A stretch of 64,000 bases of DNA from Arenimonas composti TR7-09 = DSM 18010 (GCF_000426365.1 NZ_AUFF01000001.1:434001-498000), one strand, 5' to 3'. Positions 26,843 through 36,558 are shown, counted from the first letter of the stretch. Notes: generated by a model not told the origin, from the sequence alone. Numbers and translations: made by a program.

Positions 26843-26938
26843 TTTGCCTGGCGACTCCCTCTCCCCGGAGAGTCGCCGGCCTCCAACCCTTCAGAGCATG
26901 GGGTTCATTGGGCGGCCAGACGGTCGCCCTCTTTTTTT
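26843..26938 (+). ncRNA. Candidate small RNA with C-rich loop and terminator
   Basis: Between divergent genes the plus strand can fold three consecutive hairpins. The first is GGCGACTC/GAGTCGCC (26850-26877) with a CUCUCCCC-containing loop. The second is AACCC/GGGTT (around 26885-26905). The third is an intrinsic terminator with a U-run. No protein gene precedes that terminator on this strand. The layout resembles small regulatory RNAs with C-rich loops known in Xanthomonas, but no sequence identity is claimed. It could instead be a leader attenuator for the gene at 26968. Confidence 0.35.
26910..26938 (+). terminator. Intrinsic terminator with T-run
   Basis: GGGCGGCC AGAC GGTCGCCC forms an 8-pair stem with one G-U pair at 26910-26929, followed by TCTTTTTTT. 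It ends 30 bases before the start of the unknown gene at 26968 and has no upstream protein gene on this strand. That makes it evidence for a short transcript starting in this gap. Confidence 0.7.
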
Positions 26939-26967
26939 GTTCATTGCCGGCTGCCTAGACTCCGGCC

Positions 26968-27615
26968 ATGGCGGAAACCAGACGCATCGACGATCTCCCG
27001 GGCAGCTTCGGCTATGGCGCCGGCGTCCTCTACGGGCTGCCGCAGCCGCCGCGCTGGATGGGCGAGGTGCGCCCGGACCTGCAGAAGGTCCTGCTGCTGC
27101 TCGACTCCAACGACATGCTGTTCGGCCAGCTCACCGGCCTGGACTGGGAAGGCGGCAACGTGCTGCTGCGCGCCGGCGACGTCACCCATTCGAACCCGAT
27201 CAGCGACCTGCGCGCGATCATGCTCAGCGCCGACACCGACGCCCGCGCGGTGGCGCCGCCGCTGTCGGTGGCCAGCACCCTGAAATACCGCGACGGCGGC
27301 GAATGGCGGCTGTCCTCGCACACCTTCAGCGCCGACCTGTTCGGTGCCGGCTTCTTCGCGATCGCCGAAGGCGAGCTGCACGCGATCTTCGTGCCATGGC
27401 GGGTGCTCGCCGAGCACCGCGTGGTGGTCGAGTCCGGCCACGGCGACCACCGGCGCGCCCGCCTGCAGCGCGAGGTCGCCTTCCGCCAGGGCGCCGAGAT
27501 CGACCGCCTGCGCGCGGCGCATCTGAAGCTCGTGCCGCAGGGCGGCCGCGACGACGCCGACCAGCGCCGCCGCTCGTTCGCCCGCGCCTTCTCCGACTCG
27601 GAACCGGGCGCGTGA
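26968..27615 (+). CDS. Conserved-looking protein of unknown function
   Basis: This 215-residue soluble protein begins MAETRRIDDLPGSFGYGAGV. It contains hydrophobic beta-like stretches (VLLLLDSNDMLFGQLTGLDW, LRAIMLSADTD) and an Arg-rich C-terminus (GGRDDADQRRRSFARAF). No signal peptide, membrane segment or recognisable catalytic motif is present. Codon use is normal for the genome. It is followed after 16 bases by the TPR-sulfotransferase, so co-transcription is likely. I do not recognise the family. Confidence 0.7.
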   Translation: MAETRRIDDLPGSFGYGAGVLYGLPQPPRWMGEVRPDLQKVLLLLDSNDMLFGQLTGLDWEGGNVLLRAGDVTHSNPISDLRAIMLSADTDARAVAPPLSVASTLKYRDGGEWRLSSHTFSADLFGAGFFAIAEGELHAIFVPWRVLAEHRVVVESGHGDHRRARLQREVAFRQGAEIDRLRAAHLKLVPQGGRDDADQRRRSFARAFSDSEPGA

Positions 27616-27631
27616 GCCCGGCCCGCCGCGC

Positions 27632-29203
27632 TTGAACCCGCTGCAACGCTGGCAGCGCGCCGAAGCCCTCGCGGCCGCGGCGCAGCTCGACATGGCCCGC
27701 GGCGAATACGCCGTGCTCGCCCGCGACCCCGACTGGGCGCTGCCGGCCGAACTGCGCCTCGGCGAACTGGCCCTGCGCCAGGGCCGCCTGCGCGAGGCGG
27801 TCAGGCACGCGCAGGCCGCGTACGCCGCGCGCGAACCCGACGCGGTGTTGCTGGAAGCCGTCTGCGGCCTGCTGTTCGCGGTCGGCGAAGTGCAGGCCGC
27901 GCTGGCGATCGCCGACGAACCGGCGCTGCGCGGCGCCGGCGACCCGCAGATCCTGGCCGGCATGGGCCGGCTGCTGTCGGGGCAGGGCGAGGTGACGCGC
28001 TCGCTGCCCTACCTGCGCGCGGCGATCGCCCGCGGCCTCGACACCGCCGAGCTGCGCTACCTGGCCGGCAACGACGCCGCCTATGCCGGCGAGACCGACG
28101 TCGCCGAACGCGAGTACGAGGCGGCGCTGGCGCGCGACCCGGCATATGCGCCGGCGCATCGCGGCCTGGCGAAACTGCGGCGGGCGACGGCGGCGCGCAA
28201 CCACGTCGAGCGGCTGCGGCGGGTGATCACCGCGGTGGATCCGCGGCATGCGGATGCGCCGCTGCTGCACTACGCGCTGTTCAAGGAACTCGACGATCTC
28301 GGCGATGCGGCCGCGGCGTGGGCGGCGCTGGAGAGCGGGATGGCGCTGCGCCGGGCGCAGGTGAGGTTCGAGGAGGCGGCCGACACGGCGCTGTTCGACG
28401 TGGCCCGCACGTGGCGACCACTTAACGGTGTCAGAGACAGTTATCCGGCGGGGGATGACTGTCCCCGACACCTGGCGACGCCGATCTTCATCGTCGGGTT
28501 GCCGCGTTCCGGCACGACGCTGCTCGAGCGCATCCTCGGCAGCCACCCGGACGTGGCCGATGCCGGCGAACTGCGCGACTTCATCGTGCAGCTGCGCATC
28601 GCCACCGGCCGCGCCGGCGGCCCGCACGTCGACGCCGACCTGCTCGCAGCGGCGCGCAACGCCGACCTCGCCGCGCTCGGCCGCGCCTACCTCGACCACA
28701 CCGCCTGGCGCGCCCACGGCCGCCGCTTCTACACCGACAAGCTGCCGGCGAACTTCCAGCTGCTCGGCCCGATCGCCGACGCGCTGCCGCAGGCGCGCTT
28801 CCTGCACATGCGCCGCGAGGCGATGGAAGTGTGCTTCTCGAACCTCAAGGAACTGTTCGCCGACGCCTACCCGCACAGCTACGACCAGGCCGAGATGGGC
28901 CGCCACTGGCGCCGCTACGACGCGCTGATGGCGCACTGGCGGCGCGAATACCCGCAGCGCATCCTCGATATCGACTACGCCCGCCTCGTCGCCGAACCCG
29001 AGCCGGTGGCGCGCGAGGTGCTGGCCTTCCTCGGCCTGCCCTGGGACCCGCGCGTGCTGGAAAGCGAAGCCCGCCCCGGCGCCGTCGCCACCGCCAGCGC
29101 GGCCCAGGTGCGCGAACCCATCCACACCCGCTTCCTCGGCCAGTGGCGCCGCTACGAAACCTGGCTCACCCCGCTGCGCAACGCACTCGACACGGGCGGA
29201 TAG
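27632..29203 (+). CDS. TPR-repeat sulfotransferase
   Basis: This 523-residue protein has an N-terminal TPR-like helical array (about residues 1-255). The C-terminal sulfotransferase domain opens with PIFIVGLPRSGTTLLERIL, the 5'-phosphosulfate loop that binds PAPS; RFLHMRREAMEVCFSNLKE supplies the 3'-phosphate site. Such proteins transfer sulfate to peptides or glycans, but the acceptor is unknown. Residues about 265-280 (LNGVRDSYPAGDDCPRH), between the two domains, are encoded by an inverted repeat of the AACGGTGTCAGAGACAGTT family. This appears to be a tolerated in-frame insertion in the linker. Confidence 0.87.
   Translation: MNPLQRWQRAEALAAAAQLDMARGEYAVLARDPDWALPAELRLGELALRQGRLREAVRHAQAAYAAREPDAVLLEAVCGLLFAVGEVQAALAIADEPALRGAGDPQILAGMGRLLSGQGEVTRSLPYLRAAIARGLDTAELRYLAGNDAAYAGETDVAEREYEAALARDPAYAPAHRGLAKLRRATAARNHVERLRRVITAVDPRHADAPLLHYALFKELDDLGDAAAAWAALESGMALRRAQVRFEEAADTALFDVARTWRPLNGVRDSYPAGDDCPRHLATPIFIVGLPRSGTTLLERILGSHPDVADAGELRDFIVQLRIATGRAGGPHVDADLLAAARNADLAALGRAYLDHTAWRAHGRRFYTDKLPANFQLLGPIADALPQARFLHMRREAMEVCFSNLKELFADAYPHSYDQAEMGRHWRRYDALMAHWRREYPQRILDIDYARLVAEPEPVAREVLAFLGLPWDPRVLESEARPGAVATASAAQVREPIHTRFLGQWRRYETWLTPLRNALDTGG
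28424..28472. repeat. AACGGTGTCAGAGACAGTT-family inverted repeat inside a gene
   Basis: The left arm at 28424-28442 is the exact consensus AACGGTGTCAGAGACAGTT. The right arm at 28453-28472 (GGATGACTGTCCCCGACACC) is a diverged reverse complement. The element lies in frame within the sulfotransferase gene. Other copies are at 32501 (single arm) and 62820 (perfect pair). Confidence 0.85.
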
Positions 29204-29216
29204 TCAACAACGGCAT

Positions 29217-29362
29217 TTCAACAACGGATAAGGGCCGATCAAGGCCGATTGAGGCAGAAGCGGGAATCGAAAGAGGCTCGCGCCCGACGGCCCTGCCCGG
29301 GTTCCGACGCCCCATTTCATAGAGCTTCTAATCGGCTTTTCCGGCTTTTATCCGTTGTTGAA
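29217..29362. mobile_element. Gene-less inverted-repeat element of the GxxExxY-cassette family
   Basis: The left arm (29217-29254) begins TTCAACAACGGATAA and continues GGGCCGATCAAGGCCGATTG. The right arm (29328-29362), read on the opposite strand, begins with the same TTCAACAACGGATAA and continues AAGCCGGAAAAGCCGATTAG. About 73 bases lie between the arms, with no plausible gene. The arms match the ends of the cassette at 12204-12633, so this looks like a non-autonomous or emptied version. It fills the gap between the sulfotransferase and diguanylate cyclase genes. Confidence 0.65.
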
Positions 29363-29372
29363 AAAGCCGCTG

Positions 29373-32300
29373 TCAGGCGAGTTCGACGCGGTTCTTGCCG
29401 GCGTGCTTGGCGCGGTAGAGGGCGGCGTCGGCGGCGGCGATCAGCACCTCGGCGCCCACGCCCTCCTGCGGCACCATCGCCGCCACGCCGATGCTGATCG
29501 TGACCCGCCCCTGCGGCGAACCGGGGTGCGGCAGGTCGGCGTGCAGCACCGCCTGGCGCACGCGTTCGGCGACCGCGGCGGCGGCCTGCAGGTCCAAACC
29601 CGGCAGCAGCAACGCGAATTCCTCGCCGCCGTAGCGGCCGGCGGTGTCCTGCGGCTTGCGCAGCTCGGCCTCGACGCGGCGGGCGACGACCCGCAGCGCC
29701 TCGTCGCCGGCCAGGTGGCCCTTGAGGTCGTTGTAGGCCTTGAACTCGTCCAGGTCGAACAGCGCGAACGCCAGCGGCGTGCCGCGCCCCAGCCCGGCGG
29801 CCCAGTCGCGGTGCAGGCGCTCGAGCAGGCTGCGCCGGTTCGCCAGTTCGGTCAGCGCATCGAAGTACGACAGCCGCGACAGCTCGGCATTGGCCTGCTT
29901 CAGCTCGCGCCCGCGCGCCTCCAGTTCCTGCGTGCGTTCGCGCACCTGCACCAGCAGCGCGGCCTCGCGACGGCGCAGGTGGCGCTCGCGCAGGCGCACG
30001 GACACCCACGCGAGCAGCAGCAGGCCGATCGCGTACGCCGCCAGCGCCGGCGGCGCGCGCCAGGCCGGCACAGGGATCTCGAAGGCGATCGACAGCGGCG
30101 CCGCGCGGGCGCCGGTGTGGTCGCGGGCATCGACATGCAGGCGGTAGCTACCCGGCGGCAGGCCGGTGAAGTGGCGCACCGGCACCGGCGTCCACTCGCC
30201 CCAGCCCGGCTCCAGGCCCTCGAGCCAGGTGCGGTAGCGGTTGAGCGCTTCGCGGTGGCCGCTGAGCAGGGCGAACTCGACTTCCAGCGTGCGCGCGCCC
30301 AGCGGCAGCCGCAGCGGCGTGGCCTCGGCCGGCGCGACGTCGGCGCCGTCCACCCGCAGCGCTTCCAGCAGCAGCGGCGGCGCGGCGGTGCGGCGGCCCG
30401 ACAGCGGCGGCACGTACACCGCGGCGCCGCCGATCGTGCCGGCCCACACGCGGCCGTGGGCATCGGTGACGAGGGCGCCGGCGTTGCATTCGTCGTGCGG
30501 CAGGCCGTCGCTGCGCTGGAACCGCAGCACGTCGAAACCGCCGTCGCTGCGCGGCCGCCAGCGTGCGGCGCCGTAGTCGCTGCAGACGATCAGGTCGCCG
30601 GCGCCGTCGCGCACCACCGCATAGGCGTAGGGCACCGGCGTCGCCGGCAGCGCCGGCTCGGTGACCAGGCGCGGCTGCTGCGGATTGGTGATGTCGACGC
30701 GGACGATGCCCGACGCGCGCGAGCCCAGCCACAGGATCTGCCGGCCGCCGGCGTCGGGCAGCAGGGTGATGCCGTAGTAGGCGTCGTCGGGCAGGCCCTC
30801 GGCGGTGCCGTAGTAGAACCAGCGGCCGCCGCGGTACGCCGCCAGGCCGCGGCCGACGGTGCTCGCCCACATCACCGCCTCGCTGCCGCTGCCGGTCTGC
30901 AGCAGGGCGACGACGCGCTGCGGATTGGCCGGATCGGCGGGGTCGAACCACTGCCAGCGGCCGCGGTTCCAGCGGGCGACGCCGCCCTGCCGCAATCCGA
31001 CCCAGGCTTCGCCGGCGGCGGTGGGCAGGATGAAGGCGACCGCCTCGCGGTCGGCCTTCGGCCACGGCGTCGGCAGGGTTTCGATGCGCTCGCCGGCGAT
31101 GCGGGCCAGGTGGCCGTTCCACATGCCGATCCACAGATGGGTTTCGGCGGCGTCGCCGGCGGCGTCGGCACCGTCGGCGACCCGGGCGAGGCTGCGCACG
31201 GTCGGGTTCGGCAGGCCGTCGGCCGCGGTCCAGTGCCGCCATTGGCCGTCGCGGAAGCGGGCGAGGCCGTCGCCGTCGCTGCCCAGCCAGAGCGCCTCGT
31301 GGCCGTCGATGCCCTGTTCGACCAGCACCGCCCAGACGCCGTTGGCGCTGTCGCCGAGGCGGCTGACGGTGCGCCAGCTGCCTTCCAGGCGCAGGCGGAT
31401 CGCGCCGACGTCGGTGCCGACCCACACCTGCGGGCGGCCCTGGGCGTCGGCGCCGAGGGCGAGCGCGCGGGTGCGCTGGTTGCCGATGCGGGCGAGGTAG
31501 TCGAGTGATTCCCAGCGGCCGTCGCGCAGGCGCGCGGCGCCGTCGCGCAGGCCGACCCAGACCTGCGGCTGCATACGGCCGACATCCTGCAGCAGCAGGC
31601 GCTGCACGAAATCGGTGTCGAGGGCGCCGGCGTCGCGGGTGTAGCGCGTCCAGCGGCCGGCGTGCAGGCGGGCGACGCCGCCGCCGTAGCTGCCGACCCA
31701 CAGGCTGTCGCCGCCCTCGGCCTCGGTCCAGGTGGCGAGGCTGCTGATCTCGAAGAAGCGCGGGCCGGGGATGTCGGGGACCACTTCCACGCAGTCGGCG
31801 GGCGCGTCGCAGCGCCACAGGCCCAGGCCGAAGGTGGCCAGGTGGATGGGGTCGTACTCCGTCGAGCCGCCGGGGACGGATCCCGCACCGGGGGCCAGCA
31901 CCACGTCGAAGATGTCGACATCGCGCAGCACGTCGGGCAACGCCAGCGCCTCCCAGCGCCCGTCGCGCCACTCCGCGACGCCGCCCCAGGCGGTCACGAA
32001 CAGCCGGTAGCCATGCGCGCCATCGGCGAACCAGCGCAACCGCCGCGCCGACGGATGCGGCAGCCCGGCATCGACCTGCTGCCAGCGCCCGGCGCGCATC
32101 CCGGCACCGTGTGGCGATGGCGGCAGCCGCCACACGCCGGCGTCGGGGAAGGCGACCCACACCACGCCATCCGGCGTCACCGCGACATCGCGCACCGCGC
32201 CGTCGAAGGCCGGGTCCGGCCCGCGCACCGGCACCATCCGCAGGCCGTTGAAGCGGGCCAGGCCGCGCATCGTGCCGACCCACACGTGGCCGTCCGGCGC

Positions 32301-32546
32301 GGTGGCGACGGCGGTGACGGTGGGGTCGGGCAGGCCGTCGCTGTCGTCGAAGCCGACCGCCGGCAGGTGGCCGATCTGGTCGATGTCGATGCGGGAAGCG
32401 AAGGCGGAGGGCGTGAGGGCGACCAGCAGCGCCAGCAGCCAGGAACAACCGTGCCAATAACCGTGCCGGGCACCGTCAAGCGCGGAACCGTTGATCACGG
32501 AACTGTCTCTGACACCGTTGTTCGCGGCACCGTCGCTCGCCGTCAC
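29373..32546 (-). CDS. Beta-propeller sensor diguanylate cyclase
   Basis: This 1057-residue membrane sensor has an N-terminal signal/anchor (WLLALLVALTPSAFA) and a periplasmic two-component-regulator-type beta-propeller. Repeats such as VTAVATAPDGHVWVGTMRGL and further W-VG units cover about residues 60-740. A Y_Y_Y-like domain follows, then a membrane helix (ALAAYAIGLLLLAWVSV), a coiled coil and a C-terminal GGDEF domain. The active site reads RYGGEEF, so cyclase activity is expected. The chosen start is GTG at 32546, with GGAG upstream. The first 35 residues (including NNGVRDSS) derive partly from palindromic-repeat DNA, so the exact start is uncertain. Confidence 0.85.
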   Translation of the reverse strand: MTASDGAANNGVRDSSVINGSALDGARHGYWHGCSWLLALLVALTPSAFASRIDIDQIGHLPAVGFDDSDGLPDPTVTAVATAPDGHVWVGTMRGLARFNGLRMVPVRGPDPAFDGAVRDVAVTPDGVVWVAFPDAGVWRLPPSPHGAGMRAGRWQQVDAGLPHPSARRLRWFADGAHGYRLFVTAWGGVAEWRDGRWEALALPDVLRDVDIFDVVLAPGAGSVPGGSTEYDPIHLATFGLGLWRCDAPADCVEVVPDIPGPRFFEISSLATWTEAEGGDSLWVGSYGGGVARLHAGRWTRYTRDAGALDTDFVQRLLLQDVGRMQPQVWVGLRDGAARLRDGRWESLDYLARIGNQRTRALALGADAQGRPQVWVGTDVGAIRLRLEGSWRTVSRLGDSANGVWAVLVEQGIDGHEALWLGSDGDGLARFRDGQWRHWTAADGLPNPTVRSLARVADGADAAGDAAETHLWIGMWNGHLARIAGERIETLPTPWPKADREAVAFILPTAAGEAWVGLRQGGVARWNRGRWQWFDPADPANPQRVVALLQTGSGSEAVMWASTVGRGLAAYRGGRWFYYGTAEGLPDDAYYGITLLPDAGGRQILWLGSRASGIVRVDITNPQQPRLVTEPALPATPVPYAYAVVRDGAGDLIVCSDYGAARWRPRSDGGFDVLRFQRSDGLPHDECNAGALVTDAHGRVWAGTIGGAAVYVPPLSGRRTAAPPLLLEALRVDGADVAPAEATPLRLPLGARTLEVEFALLSGHREALNRYRTWLEGLEPGWGEWTPVPVRHFTGLPPGSYRLHVDARDHTGARAAPLSIAFEIPVPAWRAPPALAAYAIGLLLLAWVSVRLRERHLRRREAALLVQVRERTQELEARGRELKQANAELSRLSYFDALTELANRRSLLERLHRDWAAGLGRGTPLAFALFDLDEFKAYNDLKGHLAGDEALRVVARRVEAELRKPQDTAGRYGGEEFALLLPGLDLQAAAAVAERVRQAVLHADLPHPGSPQGRVTISIGVAAMVPQEGVGAEVLIAAADAALYRAKHAGKNRVELA
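32501..32519. repeat. Single arm of the AACGGTGTCAGAGACAGTT family
   Basis: This 19-base exact copy of the repeat arm (minus strand AACGGTGTCAGAGACAGTT) lies inside the N-terminal coding region of the diguanylate cyclase. Several degenerate GGAACCGTT/GACGGTG units follow at 32460-32500. It encodes NGVRDS, the same peptide the family encodes in the sulfotransferase and the histidine phosphatase. Confidence 0.85.
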
Positions 32547-32672
32547 GTCCCCACGCTCCGCGATTCCCCGCAGCGACTATAGCGGCGAAGCGGGGAGGGT
32601 GCGGGGCGGCCGGGCAGGCGCCCCGGACGGGGGCGTTACAATCCGGGCATTCGTCTCACGCGGAACCGCACG

Positions 32673-35600
32673 ATGGCCACCCCCGCCGACCAGATCCCCC
32701 AGACCGAGACCGAGCGCGCGCCGCTGCGCTTCGTCACCGCCGCCAGCCTGTTCGATGGCCACGACGCCGCGATCAACATCATGCGCCGGCTGATCCAGGC
32801 GCAGGGCGTCGAGGTGATCCACCTCGGCCACAACCGCAGCGTCGAGGACGTGGTGCGCGCGGCGTTGCAGGAAGACGCCGACGGCATCGCCCTGTCCAGC
32901 TACCAGGGCGGCCACACCGAATACTTCAAGTACATGGTCGACATGCTGCGCGAGCGCGGCGCCGGCCACATCCGCGTATTCGGCGGCGGCGGCGGCACGA
33001 TCACGCCCGAGGAGATCGCCGAGCTGCAGGCCTACGGCGTCGAGCGCATCTACCACCCGAACGACGGCATGCAGATGGGCCTCGTGGCGATGATCGAGGA
33101 CCTGGTGCGGCGGACCCTTAACAACCGGGGTCAGATTCCTTCGTTAAACCTGCGTGAGGTTGGCGGGGGCAAGCCGGGGAAGAACCGGGGTCAGAGCCCA
33201 TTTCCCTCCGGTGACGCCGCGAACGGCAGCCGCTTCGGGGAAATGGGGTCTGACCCCATCGCTGGGGAGATCGTCCTCGGCCGCATGCTGAGCGCGATCG
33301 AGGACGGCATCATCGACGAATCCCAGCTCGCCACGCTGCGCAAGGAGTGGCAGCTGGCCGGCGGCAAAACGCCGGTGATCGGCCTGACCGGCACCGGCGG
33401 CGCCGGCAAGTCCAGCGTCACCGACGAGCTGATGAACCGCTTCCTGCAGCATTTCCCGCAGATGCGCATCGCGGTGATCAGCGTCGACCCGACCCGCCGC
33501 CGCACCGGTGGCGCCCTGCTCGGCGACCGCATCCGCATGAACAGCCTGCGCAGCCCGCGCGTGTTCATGCGCAGCATGGCCACCCGCCGCCAGCACGCCG
33601 CCACCAACACGGTGCTGAAGGACTGCATCGCCTTCCTGCGCGCGCAGGGCTTCGACCTGGTGATGGTCGAGACCGCCGGCATCGGCCAGAGCGACAGCGA
33701 GATCGTCGACCTCGTCGATTTCCCGATCTACGTGATGACCAGCGACTACGGCGCCCCGAGCCAGCTCGAGAAGATCGACATGATCGATTACGCCGAGCTG
33801 GTGGTGCTGAACAAGTTCGACCGCCGCGGCGCCGAGGACGCCCTGCGCGACGTGCGCAAGCAGTGGAAGCGCAACCGCGTCGCCTTCCAGCTGAAGGACG
33901 AGGAGGTGCCGGTCTACCCGACCATCGCCAGCCAGTTCAACGACCCGGGCGTGACCTGGATGTTCGCGAATCTGTGCAGGTTGCTGAGGCAAAAGATGTC
34001 CGCCCCCGGACCCGTAGGAGCGCCTTCAGGCGCGATGCCTTCGAACGGGAGCGGCGGTGAAGCGGACAAGGGCATCGCGCCTGAAGGCGCTCCTACAGGG
34101 AAGGGCATCGCGCCTGAAGGCGCTCCTACAGGGGGGGCGTGTGATTTTCGGCCTGACGTCGACACCGCGCTGAAGGAGCCGCGCGCCACGGTGCTGATCC
34201 CCGGCAACCGCACCCGCTACCTCGCCGAGATCGCCGAGCACGGCCGCCGCATCAACAGCGACATCGGCCGCCAGGCCGAAGCCGCCGACCGCGCCCAGCA
34301 CTACTGGGAAGCCCTGCGCGAGCTCGGCGACCCGAACCTGCCGAAGGCGCTCGAGGCCTACGACCCGGCCCACCTGCACAGCCCGACGTCCAGCGCCGGC
34401 GGCAACCTCGCCGCCGCCGACTACCCGGCCTGCGGCGAGCGCCGCAGCGGCCTGCCGGACCGCCGCAAGCCGACCTTCCAGTGGGAACGCCGCCAGGCCA
34501 CGACCCCGATCGACAACGCCGCGACCACCACCCCGGTCGCGATCGACCGCAGCCTGCTCACCCTGCGCCAGCGCTACAACGACGCCCTGACCAGCCTGAG
34601 CGCCGAATCGCTCGACCTGCTGCGCCGCTGGCCGCAGCGCCTGGCCTCGATCACCGACGAAGTCGGCGAATACCAGGTCCGCGACAAGACCCTCCGCGTC
34701 GACAACTACCGCGAATCCCTCAGCCACCAGAAGATCCCGAAGATCGCCGCGCCGAAGTACCGCAGCTGGGGCGAACTGCTGACGTTCCTGGGCAAGGAGA
34801 ACCTGCCCGGCGCCTACCCGTACACCGCCGGCGTGTACCCCTACCGCCGCACCGGCGAGGACCCGATCCGCATGTTCGCCGGCGAAGGCACGCCGGAACG
34901 CACCAACCGCCGCTTCCATTACCTCAGCGCCGGCCAGCCCGCGGCGCGCCTGTCCACCGCCTTCGACAGCGTCACCCTCTACGGCGAGGACCCGGCGCCG
35001 CGCCCGGACATCTACGGCAAGATCGGCAACAGCGGCGTCAGCATCGCCACGCTCGACGACATGAAGAAGCTGTACTCGGGCTTCGACCTGTGCGCGCCGA
35101 CCACCAGCGTCAGCATGACGATCAACGGCCCGGCGCCGATGATCCTGGCGATGTTCATGAACACCGCTATCGACCAGCAGGTGGAGAAGTACCTGCGCGC
35201 CGACCAGCCGCGCTGGGACGCCGCGCACGCGAAGATCGAGGCCTTCTTCGAAGGCAGGCAGCGCCCGCGCTACGAAGGCGAACTGCCGGCCGGCAACGAC
35301 GGCCTCGGCCTCGGCCTGCTCGGCATCACCGGCGACCAGCTCGTCGACGCCGAGACCTACGCCCGCATCAAGGCCGAAACCTTGCGCACCGTGCGCGGCA
35401 CCGTGCAGGCCGACATCCTCAAGGAGGACCAGGCGCAGAACACCTGCATCTTCAGCACCGAGTTCGCGCTGCGGATGATGGGCGACATCCAGCAGTACTT
35501 CGTCGACCACAAGGTGCGCAATTTCTACAGCGTGTCGATCAGCGGCTACCACATCGCCGAAGCCGGCGCGAACCCGATCAGCCAGCTCGCCTTCACGCTG

Positions 35601-36497
35601 AGCAACGGCTTCACGATCGTCGAGTACTACCTCGCGCGCGGCATGCACATCGACGATTTCGCGCCGAACCTCAGCTTCTTCTTCAGCAACGGCATGGATC
35701 CCGAGTACACGGTGATCGGCCGCGTCGCCCGCCGCATCTGGGCGCGGGCGATGCGCGAGCGCTACGGCGCCAACGAGCGCAGCCAGATGCTGAAGTACCA
35801 CATCCAGACCAGCGGCCGCTCCCTGCACGCGCAGGAGATCCAGTTCAACGACATCCGCACCACGCTGCAGGCCCTGTACGCGCTGTTCGACAACTGCAAC
35901 AGCCTGCACACCAACGCCTACGACGAGGCGATCACCACCCCGACCGAGGAGAGCGTGCGCCGCGCGGTGGCGATCCAGATGATCATCAACAAGGAGCTGG
36001 GGCTGAACTTCATCGAAAACCCCTGGCAGGGCAGCTTCGCGGTCGACTACCTCACCGACCTCGTCGAAGAGGCCGTCTACAAGGAGTTCGAGGCGATCAG
36101 CGAGCGCGGCGGCGTGCTCGGCGCGATGGACACGATGTACCAGCGCGGCAAGATCCAGGAAGAGAGCCTGTACTACGAGCACAAGAAGCACGACGGCTCG
36201 CTGCCGCTGGTGGGCGTCAACACCTTCCTGCCGAAGGACCATGCCGGCGAGGTGGCCACGACGATCGAACTGATCCGTTCGACCGAAGGGGAAAAGGGGC
36301 AGCAGATCGACAACGTGCGCGCGTTCCAGGCAGCGCGGAACGGGCTGGCTTCAGAGGGGCTGGCGCCGCTGCAGAAGACGGCGCGGGAGAGGCGGAATCT
36401 GTTCGAGGCGTTGGTGGAGGCGGTGAAGACGCATAGCCTGGGGCAGATCAGTCATGCCCTATACGAGGTCGGCGGCGAGTATCGGCGCAACATGTGA
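32673..36497 (+). CDS. icmF: Fused isobutyryl-CoA mutase IcmF with repeat-encoded linkers
   Basis: This 1274-residue adenosylcobalamin enzyme interconverts isobutyryl-CoA and n-butyryl-CoA. Order: B12-binding domain ([23 protein letters not shown]; about 20-145), MeaB-like GTPase chaperone ([17 protein letters not shown]; about 225-440) and mutase barrel (about 490-1274, with [18 protein letters not shown]). The protein is longer than usual IcmF (about 1090) because two palindromic repeats are translated in frame. Residues about 148-196 ([10 protein letters not shown] to GSDPIAGE) lie between the first two domains, and about 447-487 ([10 protein letters not shown], two [10 protein letters not shown] units) lie between GTPase and mutase. 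It fits the valine and leucine catabolic neighbourhood. Confidence 0.93.
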   Translation: MATPADQIPQTETERAPLRFVTAASLFDGHDAAINIMRRLIQAQGVEVIHLGHNRSVEDVVRAALQEDADGIALSSYQGGHTEYFKYMVDMLRERGAGHIRVFGGGGGTITPEEIAELQAYGVERIYHPNDGMQMGLVAMIEDLVRRTLNNRGQIPSLNLREVGGGKPGKNRGQSPFPSGDAANGSRFGEMGSDPIAGEIVLGRMLSAIEDGIIDESQLATLRKEWQLAGGKTPVIGLTGTGGAGKSSVTDELMNRFLQHFPQMRIAVISVDPTRRRTGGALLGDRIRMNSLRSPRVFMRSMATRRQHAATNTVLKDCIAFLRAQGFDLVMVETAGIGQSDSEIVDLVDFPIYVMTSDYGAPSQLEKIDMIDYAELVVLNKFDRRGAEDALRDVRKQWKRNRVAFQLKDEEVPVYPTIASQFNDPGVTWMFANLCRLLRQKMSAPGPVGAPSGAMPSNGSGGEADKGIAPEGAPTGKGIAPEGAPTGGACDFRPDVDTALKEPRATVLIPGNRTRYLAEIAEHGRRINSDIGRQAEAADRAQHYWEALRELGDPNLPKALEAYDPAHLHSPTSSAGGNLAAADYPACGERRSGLPDRRKPTFQWERRQATTPIDNAATTTPVAIDRSLLTLRQRYNDALTSLSAESLDLLRRWPQRLASITDEVGEYQVRDKTLRVDNYRESLSHQKIPKIAAPKYRSWGELLTFLGKENLPGAYPYTAGVYPYRRTGEDPIRMFAGEGTPERTNRRFHYLSAGQPAARLSTAFDSVTLYGEDPAPRPDIYGKIGNSGVSIATLDDMKKLYSGFDLCAPTTSVSMTINGPAPMILAMFMNTAIDQQVEKYLRADQPRWDAAHAKIEAFFEGRQRPRYEGELPAGNDGLGLGLLGITGDQLVDAETYARIKAETLRTVRGTVQADILKEDQAQNTCIFSTEFALRMMGDIQQYFVDHKVRNFYSVSISGYHIAEAGANPISQLAFTLSNGFTIVEYYLARGMHIDDFAPNLSFFFSNGMDPEYTVIGRVARRIWARAMRERYGANERSQMLKYHIQTSGRSLHAQEIQFNDIRTTLQALYALFDNCNSLHTNAYDEAITTPTEESVRRAVAIQMIINKELGLNFIENPWQGSFAVDYLTDLVEEAVYKEFEAISERGGVLGAMDTMYQRGKIQEESLYYEHKKHDGSLPLVGVNTFLPKDHAGEVATTIELIRSTEGEKGQQIDNVRAFQAARNGLASEGLAPLQKTARERRNLFEALVEAVKTHSLGQISHALYEVGGEYRRNM
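33116..33257. repeat. Composite GGGGTCAGA-family repeat inside icmF
   Basis: The unit CTTAACAACCGGGGTCAGAT ending in CGTTAA (33116-33147) is followed by an inverted repeat. The left arm GGGGTCAGAGCCCATTTCCC (33187-33206) pairs with 33237-33257, which ends GGGTCTGACCCC. It has the same two-part structure as the intergenic copy at 25374. It is read through in frame between the B12 and GTPase domains. Confidence 0.9.
34014..34129. repeat. GTAGGAGC-family repeat cluster inside icmF
   Basis: The left arm at 34014-34039 is perfectly complementary to 34071-34096, and a third copy in the same orientation as the right arm lies at 34104-34129. The two right arms encode the duplicated peptide [10 protein letters not shown]; the left arm encodes [10 protein letters not shown]. 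It is in frame between the GTPase and mutase domains. Confidence 0.92.
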
Positions 36498-36558
36498 GTT
36501 GGGCTGCCCTCGCTGATTCGCTGATCTCTAGTCGAGGTACTGCACAGGGGGCAGGAAA

